Assembly (NCBI GenBank): GCA_002292895.1
Contig: DBCE01000111.1
Location: forward strand, 1 to 10,143
From: Phycisphaerales bacterium UBA966
GTDB lineage: Bacteria; Planctomycetota; Phycisphaerae; Phycisphaerales; SM1A02
Reading direction: 5' to 3'
Length of the DNA stretch: 10,143 nucleotides
The position numbers and the translations under genes are program-made. Shown one piece after another: positions 5,417 through 10,143 of the stretch (position 1 is its first letter; each line of letters begins with the position of its first letter). The notes beneath the pieces were generated by a model, which was not told where the DNA came from, did no database searches, and worked only from the letters and a program-made list of their open reading frames with translations.

Positions 5417-5429
5417 GGAACTCCGTTCC
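5417..5429 (-). promoter_or_regulatory. Hairpin displaying the fliW Shine-Dalgarno GGA; candidate CsrA site
   Basis: On the minus strand GGAAC-GGA-GTTCC forms a perfect 5-bp stem whose loop carries the GGA of the Shine-Dalgarno sequence; it ends two bases before the fliW ATG. An ANGGA motif (ACGGAG) presented in a hairpin at the ribosome binding site is the usual design of a CsrA repression site. Confidence 0.5.
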
Positions 5430-5535
5430 TGGGGTGATGCGGGGCATTCCGCGGGCGAACTCCTGTCCGCCGTCGTGCTGCAGAGATATCGGTCATGCGG
5501 TCGCCGAACCATGAACGATCTGCGAAGATGTCCGC

Positions 5536-7734
5536 ATGACGGTCACCGCCCCGCTGCCCGACACCCCCATCGACCGCCGCGCGCAGTTCGCTGCGATGGC
5601 TTTGGCGGGCGTGGTTCTTGTCGGCGTGCTGCTTACCGGGAGTGCGTTTCCCATCAAGGTGTGGTTCCCTGGCGCGGCATGCGTTTCAGTCTTATGGATT
5701 GCCGCGGCGGCGGGATACGGTCGGGTGCTCCGCCGCGTGTTGTTCCCGCGCATGGAGGCCGGTGACCCGCGTCGAACCCCGCTGGCCATCGGGCTTGGAG
5801 TGGCATTCGCATTGGCGGTGGTCAACCTGTTTGCAACGCTTGGATTCATGCCGATGCATGCGTGGTGGCGGTTTGTCTGGTGGATCGGCATGGGGATCGG
5901 CTGGATCTTGGCCGGCTTGTCATGGCGGTTTGTTGGCAGCCTGTTCCGCGTGCGCTCCATTGCGGCGGACCCCCTGCTCTGGTGTGCACTGCCGGCGATC
6001 GCTGCCTTGGCGTTGGCCACCGCGTTGCCGCCCGGCCTGGCGTGGAGCACGGAGTTTGGTGGCTACGACGCGCTTGCCTACCACCTGGAGTTACCAAAGG
6101 AGTGGTTGGCCGCGGGCGCACTGGAGCCGCTTCGACACAACGTCTATTCCGCTTTCCCAAGCTTCATGGAAGGCGCGTACCTGCAGTTGTTCTCGCTCTC
6201 TGCTGACGCCGTTCCGGCGCACGACATGGCCTTGGCGCCGCAAGCGCTGCACGCGGTGCTAGCGGTATGCGCCGCGTGGATGGTGGCAGCCACGGCTGAG
6301 GTGATTGCTGGCGGCGATCGGTGCCAGCGAGCGTGGGCACGAGCGATCGGATGGTGCGGATTCCTCGGGATTCCATGGGTGATCGTCACCGGCAGCTTGG
6401 CCTACAACGAAATGGCTGTGCTGCTGATGCTGGCTGCCGCCATGCTGGCATGGACCGCGCGCGAGCAAGCCGGAGCGTGGCGCGTCGGAGTCGCTTTGGG
6501 TCTGCTACTGGGCGCAGCGGTGGGTGCAAAGTTGGTTGCGGCAGGCATGGCGGTGTTGCCGTTTGCGTGCTGGGCGGTGGTGACCACACATCCAAACACC
6601 ACCAGTGCCACGCGCCACGCACGGGCGTTAGCAGTAAGCGCTGGAGCGGCCTCGCTCACGGCGCTCCTGATCCTGGCACCGTGGCTCATACGGAATCATG
6701 CAGCCACCGGATCGTGGACGTTCCCGTTTCGGGTGCCGCTCGTTTCGTCTGGCAATGGATGGTGGACGGAAGAGCAAATGACACGCTTTGCCGCCGGTCA
6801 TACGGCTGCTGCCGACATGGGAATGAGCGCGCGCCTCCGTGCGCTCGGCGATGCCGGATTCCTACAAGGTTTTGGCGCGGCCCCTGATGCAGATCCGTGG
6901 CTGCCGCAGTGGAGCGTTGTGTTTTGGATCGGAAGTGTGGCGATCGTGTTGCTCATGATTGGCCTGCGGCGCGTGTGGCACATGCGATCCATGGGTCTTG
7001 CGCTCGGAGTGATGCTTCTGGCGCAGTTGGTGTTCTGGATGTTTGCAACACATCTCAAGTCACGGTTCCTGCTTCCCTGCGCGGTACCGCTGACGGTGGC
7101 AACCGCGGTGGCGGCGGCGCCAGTCCTGGCACAGCAGTCGCGCGGAATCATTGTTGCACTCAGCGCATTGCTACTGACGGCGTGGTCACTGCAGCCGAGC
7201 CTGCTGATGCGGATGGATACGCGCACCGCCAGCGCGGTGGAACTGTGCGCTTCGGGCCGGACCGTGGCAACGGATGTTGATGGCCAGGGAATGGTGCGGG
7301 AGATTGCCAACGACCTCGGCCCCGGCACCGCAGCATTCGCGCAAGAATCGGCCACGCTTGGCGATGCCATGCCGCTTGCATGGATTGCCAACTGGCAATT
7401 GCCGCCCGGCGCGGTGCTTGGAAGCGAAGGCGACGCCGATGTGTTCTGGTGCCGCACCACACCAATCACTGGCACCGTATGGGACGGCGGACCGTTGACG
7501 CGCGTGTTACGCGCGCATCCGGACGATCCAGTTGCCGCTGTGCGTGCACTCAGTATCGATGAACACCTCACGCACCTGGCCATCGGCGAATCCATGCTGG
7601 CACGCTGGAAGGCATCGGGATGGATCGACCCCATCCTCACCCCCGAGCGAGTGCGTGCCGTGGCGGCATTACTCAATCCCGTGGCGCGTACCGTGTCGGG
7701 CGGCGTGGTCTACAAAGTGCCGCTCGCCCACTGA
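5536..7734 (+). CDS. Multi-pass membrane protein, GT-C-like glycosyltransferase family (ArnT/PMT type)
   Basis: The 732-residue protein has many hydrophobic segments from about residue 18 to 555 and a soluble C-terminal part (about 560-732). Its pattern fits lipid-phosphate-sugar dependent glycosyltransferases of the GT-C fold. After an early membrane helix comes an outside loop with FGGYDALAYHLELPKEWLAA (acidic Asp178, then His183 and Glu185) and YSAFPSFMEGAYLQLFSL. A second acidic patch, AYNEM (289-293), follows, then THLKSRFLLPCAVPL (505-519), as in families with an H..RFLLP motif. The C-terminal HLTHLAIGESMLARWKASGW is like the soluble tails of similar planctomycete proteins. Donor and acceptor are unknown; lipid, polysaccharide and protein glycosylation are all possible. 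ATG 5536 has only a weak GAAG upstream. The parvulin-like gene begins 20 bases after its stop, so the two are probably co-transcribed. It is divergent from fliW. Confidence 0.7.
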   Translation: MTVTAPLPDTPIDRRAQFAAMALAGVVLVGVLLTGSAFPIKVWFPGAACVSVLWIAAAAGYGRVLRRVLFPRMEAGDPRRTPLAIGLGVAFALAVVNLFATLGFMPMHAWWRFVWWIGMGIGWILAGLSWRFVGSLFRVRSIAADPLLWCALPAIAALALATALPPGLAWSTEFGGYDALAYHLELPKEWLAAGALEPLRHNVYSAFPSFMEGAYLQLFSLSADAVPAHDMALAPQALHAVLAVCAAWMVAATAEVIAGGDRCQRAWARAIGWCGFLGIPWVIVTGSLAYNEMAVLLMLAAAMLAWTAREQAGAWRVGVALGLLLGAAVGAKLVAAGMAVLPFACWAVVTTHPNTTSATRHARALAVSAGAASLTALLILAPWLIRNHAATGSWTFPFRVPLVSSGNGWWTEEQMTRFAAGHTAAADMGMSARLRALGDAGFLQGFGAAPDADPWLPQWSVVFWIGSVAIVLLMIGLRRVWHMRSMGLALGVMLLAQLVFWMFATHLKSRFLLPCAVPLTVATAVAAAPVLAQQSRGIIVALSALLLTAWSLQPSLLMRMDTRTASAVELCASGRTVATDVDGQGMVREIANDLGPGTAAFAQESATLGDAMPLAWIANWQLPPGAVLGSEGDADVFWCRTTPITGTVWDGGPLTRVLRAHPDDPVAAVRALSIDEHLTHLAIGESMLARWKASGWIDPILTPERVRAVAALLNPVARTVSGGVVYKVPLAH

Positions 7735-7754
7735 GACACTCGTAGACTGCGTGC

Positions 7755-8726
7755 ATGAACAGTGCCATGATGGTGGTCCTTCTTCTTTCTGCGCAGCCAG
7801 TACCTGCGCCGCCTGCTGCACCCATGCCGTCCGGCCCGCCCCCGGTCAAGAGCGTGGACGGCGCGGCGGGAATCGCCGCCATCTGGAAGGACAGCACCAT
7901 CACGTGGGACCGCCTGCGCCCGGTACTTGCGGAACTTGCCGGTAGTGCCGCGCTACAAGAGGTGCTCTTAGATGAACAACTCGCGCAACGCGCACGCACG
8001 CGCGGCATCGCACCGGACGCTGCGGCTCTAAAGCGCGAAGAAGAATTGCTGCTTGGGTATCTGGATAAAGACCGCGCCCGCGCCGATCGACTGCTGGAGG
8101 AATTGCGAGCACGCCAAGGGCTAGGCCCCGTGCGCTGGAACGGATTGCTGTGGCGGAACGCGGTGCTGCGTGCACTGGTTGCCCCCGATGTTGAAGTACA
8201 GGAAACGCAAATTGTGGCAGCCCACGATGCAGCCCACGGCCCCAAGCGGAAGCCGCGCGTGATTGCCGTCCCCGACCTGCGCGGCGCACAAAATGTGACC
8301 GATCGGCTGGCGAAGGGTGATCGATTTGAGGATATTGCTGCTGAGATCAGTACTGATATCAGTGGAGCGCGCGGCGGCCTCATTTCACCAATGAGTAAGT
8401 TTGATCCCGGAGTTCCCGCAGCGGTTCGCGAAGCGCTCTGGTCAGTACCCACCGTGGGCGCAGTATCGGCACCCGTATTGGTGGGCACCGGCTACGTCAT
8501 CGTTCGATACGAAGGCGACGTTGCCGGCGACGGTGTTCCGCTCAGCGCCGTCCATGAAGAGGCAGCCCGCGCAGTGCGCATTGCTCAGGAACGCGCACGC
8601 ATGGATCAATTGGCGCAGGACTTAGTGCGCACCGCCAAGCCGACCATCTTTGATGATGCCCTGGCAGACGGATGGAACCGCGTCAGGATGGAAGCCACGA
8701 GATCCGGGCCACCGCCACAGGAGTGA
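7755..8726 (+). CDS. Exported parvulin-like (PpiC/SurA-type) protein, probably without isomerase activity
   Basis: The 323-residue protein has a short hydrophobic N-terminus (MNSAMMVVLLLSAQPVPA) that looks like a signal peptide, then a Pro-rich linker, a helical region (about 50-160, rich in Glu, Arg and Leu, with LLDEQLAQRARTRGIAPDAA) typical of SurA/PrsA chaperone modules, and a parvulin-like domain (about 167-254). In that domain, LAKGDRFEDIAAEISTDISG, ARGGLISPMSKFDPGVPAAV and GYVIVRYEG match the order of PpiC domains. The two usual histidines are replaced: the start reads PRVIAV instead of ARHILV, and the end reads GTGYVIV where G-Y-H-I is usual. It may therefore act as a periplasmic chaperone rather than an isomerase. 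ATG 7755 is the first start after the upstream gene; ATGs at 7767 and 7770 are possible. The last 44 bases overlap the end of the lptG-like gene on the other strand. Confidence 0.75.
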   Translation: MNSAMMVVLLLSAQPVPAPPAAPMPSGPPPVKSVDGAAGIAAIWKDSTITWDRLRPVLAELAGSAALQEVLLDEQLAQRARTRGIAPDAAALKREEELLLGYLDKDRARADRLLEELRARQGLGPVRWNGLLWRNAVLRALVAPDVEVQETQIVAAHDAAHGPKRKPRVIAVPDLRGAQNVTDRLAKGDRFEDIAAEISTDISGARGGLISPMSKFDPGVPAAVREALWSVPTVGAVSAPVLVGTGYVIVRYEGDVAGDGVPLSAVHEEAARAVRIAQERARMDQLAQDLVRTAKPTIFDDALADGWNRVRMEATRSGPPPQE

Positions 8727-9804
8727 GTAGCGCAATCGGTATCGCCACCGCTACTGCCGCTGGCAATCCGCTGATCGGCGCAGCCATGACCACGGCCGAG
8801 ACAATGATGGTGGGCACTGCAATGGTGGCCGCTGCTACGCACATCTGCAACATGTTGGCAGGGCCCCGCTTCAGAAAGAACGGCACGGCAATGGCCAACA
8901 CCAGCAAATTGACCAGTACCGAACCCACGCGGCCAAACTGCATTCGATCCGCCTGGGAACGCTCCAACGCGCCAGCTTCTGCCAGCTTTCCAAGATCTGC
9001 ACTGGAAAGCATCTGCGCAAAGAGCCGGTAGTGCCGAGCGGTGATCGCCTTGGGCGAAAGGTCCGTCTTCCACTCAGCCGCTGGCATCGGTGGCGGAGAT
9101 TGCGTCACTCCGTCGCGCACTGCCGGATCACGGAGCACCGAAGTACCACCCGTCAGTACCCAGGTTGATCGCGCCTCGTCCCAGGTCGCGGATGGCGCGG
9201 TGGTGCGGCGTACCAGCGAACCACGCTCGTCGCGTTCCAAGCCAAGGAATCCACTGATGCGGTGTGATTCCGGATCAAAGCTGGACGCATAGAGCAAATT
9301 ACCAGCGCTGTCACGTGTCACCGTCACCGGAAACGAAGCGCGATCGCGTCGGCCAAGATCGGAGTGATCAAGCATCAACTGATCCGCAAAGCGTGGAAGC
9401 ACCAATTCCTGATTCAGTACACCAACCACATTCAGTACCAGGGACGCCACCAACACCGCCCACACGCAGCGCCGAAGCGGAACACCGGCGGCCATGATCG
9501 CCACCAGTTCTCGGGTGCGATGCATCTGTGAGAAGGTGAAACCCATGGCGCCTACGCAGAGCAGACCAACCATGAATTGGAAGAATTGAAACGCGCGCGG
9601 CCCGTGGAACTGAAAGATCATCGCCACAAATGCAACGGCTCGGTACTTGTAGGTGCCATTCTCTACCACGTATGACGCCGCACGCAAGTACTTCTCCATC
9701 TGCAAGATCACATCGATCGACGATGCAAAGATGAACAGCAGCGTGAACAGGACGAAGAAGTTCCAGAGGAAGCGGCCGATGATGGTTCGATCAAGGATGC
9801 GCAT
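8683..9804 (-). CDS. lptG: LptF/LptG family permease (LPS export ABC transporter, LptG-like position)
   Basis: Members of the YjgP/YjgQ family form the membrane part of the LptB2FG transporter, which extracts lipopolysaccharide from the inner membrane and passes it to the periplasmic bridge. The 373-residue protein has the family layout. It opens with MRILDRTIIGRFLWNFFVLF and an early helix (about 12-32), then helices near 72-92 and 112-132, with the conserved coupling segment MHRTRELVAIMAAGVPLRR (94-112) between them. Next comes NQELVLPRFADQL, a periplasmic beta domain (about 150-270) and three C-terminal helices (about 285-370). An LptF-like gene ends 19 bases upstream on the same strand, so this is probably the second gene of an lptF-lptG pair. 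LptF and LptG are hard to tell apart by eye, so the symbol is tentative. The 3' end overlaps the parvulin-like gene by 44 bases, with no terminator between them. No Shine-Dalgarno sequence is seen. Confidence 0.85.
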   Translation of the reverse strand: MRILDRTIIGRFLWNFFVLFTLLFIFASSIDVILQMEKYLRAASYVVENGTYKYRAVAFVAMIFQFHGPRAFQFFQFMVGLLCVGAMGFTFSQMHRTRELVAIMAAGVPLRRCVWAVLVASLVLNVVGVLNQELVLPRFADQLMLDHSDLGRRDRASFPVTVTRDSAGNLLYASSFDPESHRISGFLGLERDERGSLVRRTTAPSATWDEARSTWVLTGGTSVLRDPAVRDGVTQSPPPMPAAEWKTDLSPKAITARHYRLFAQMLSSADLGKLAEAGALERSQADRMQFGRVGSVLVNLLVLAIAVPFFLKRGPANMLQMCVAAATIAVPTIIVSAVVMAAPISGLPAAVAVAIPIALLTPVAVARISWLPS

Positions 9805-9823
9805 GGAGTACGTGCTCGCTGGT

Positions 9824-10143
9824 TCAGTTGCGAACGATGCGCCTCCATGTCAAGAACAAGACCGACAGTAGCAACAAGTTTCCGCCCCACATCACCGCGG
9901 ATCCGGTCCAAACATTGCCGTCAGACATCAGTAACTGACCGCCGGAAACCATGAAGATGTTGGTCACGGCGGGAATGAATGCCAAGAGATACACAGTGAG
10001 TGGCATCGCTCGCTTCATCGCCACTGCCAGCGTGGCGCCGAGCAGAAGCACTAAGACAATGCTTGCCGATTGCGCTAAACGATTGGCCACGTGCGAATCA
10101 CATTCCCACACCACATCGTCGCGCATGAGCTGCAGTTTCGCCA
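9824..10143 (-). CDS. lptF: LptF/LptG family permease, C-terminal part (5' end beyond window)
   Basis: The reading frame enters from the right edge and stops at 9824; about 105 C-terminal codons are visible. The ATG at 10126 is internal, because the frame stays open upstream (AKLQLMRDDVVWE) and the sequence is the last portion of a YjgP/YjgQ permease. A cytoplasmic ECDSHVANRLAQSASIVLV segment (typically HxRLAxxxxxLxL) leads into three membrane helices: IVLVLLLGATLAVAM, LTVYLLAFIPAVTNIFMV and AVMWGGNLLLLSVLFLTW. It is followed after 19 bases by the LptG-like gene. Together they would form the two permease halves of the LPS transporter. The symbol lptF follows from its upstream position and is tentative. 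Confidence 0.75.
   Translation of the reverse strand, partial: AKLQLMRDDVVWECDSHVANRLAQSASIVLVLLLGATLAVAMKRAMPLTVYLLAFIPAVTNIFMVSGGQLLMSDGNVWTGSAVMWGGNLLLLSVLFLTWRRIVRN

Noticed and set aside
5486..5510. Sigma-28 (flagellar) promoter for fliW: ACCGATAT on the minus strand
   Set aside because: The -10 resembles GCCGATAA at six of eight positions, but the -35 match is poor and its spacing is off.
6798..7676. Open frame of 292 codons on the minus strand
   Set aside because: It lies inside the GT-C-like gene, whose membrane helices and motifs run through the whole region; the antisense translation looks like a Ser/Ala/Arg shadow.
1..10143. CRISPR array, tRNA, transposon ends or attachment sites
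   Set aside because: No regularly spaced direct repeats, cloverleaf-like sequence, transposase gene or long terminal inverted repeats were seen by eye.

Overview
The window looks like chromosomal DNA from a GC-rich, didermic, flagellated or flagellum-derived bacterium. A member of the Planctomycetota (perhaps Phycisphaerae-like) fits best. Pointers are a protein with a planctomycete-type pseudopilin helix and an H-x-DG tail, an ECF sigma factor coupled to it, a hopanoid gene (hpnH), LptF/LptG-type permeases, and a fliW-csrA pair. This placement is inferred from gene content and style, not from a database match. No tRNA, rRNA, IS element, prophage or CRISPR array was seen.

Layout, left to right. 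(1) 1-1454, minus strand: hpnH (adenosyl-hopene transferase), followed through a GTGA overlap by a gene for an exported DUF2141-like protein that runs off the left edge. (2) 1455-1770: a 316-base divergent intergenic region with a C8/G8 tract and a long imperfect hairpin. (3) 1771-3503, plus strand: an ECF-type sigma factor joined by an ATGA overlap to a single-pass membrane protein. That protein has a cytoplasmic N-terminus like an anti-sigma factor and an exported part built like a type II pseudopilin. (4) 3535-4513, plus strand: a ribosomal protein unit, with a predicted sigma-70 promoter, rpmI (bL35), a spacer containing several hairpins, rplT (bL20) and a strong terminator hairpin. infC is not next to it. 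(5) 4624-5414, minus strand: fliW-csrA, with GGA motifs displayed in hairpins at or next to both ribosome binding sites, suggesting CsrA autocontrol. (6) 5536-8726, plus strand: a large GT-C-like membrane protein and, 20 bases on, an exported parvulin-like protein that lacks the usual catalytic histidines. (7) 8683-10143, minus strand: an lptF-like gene (C-terminal part only, cut by the right edge) and an lptG-like gene. The end of the lptG-like gene overlaps the end of the parvulin-like gene by 44 bases, tail to tail.

Functionally the window mixes envelope functions (hopanoid synthesis, LPS transport permeases, a putative glycosyltransferase, an exported folding factor), two regulatory modules (ECF sigma plus membrane partner; CsrA plus its antagonist FliW) and translation genes. 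The most unusual parts are the sigma factor paired with a pseudopilin-like membrane protein and the GGA-loop hairpins ahead of fliW and csrA.
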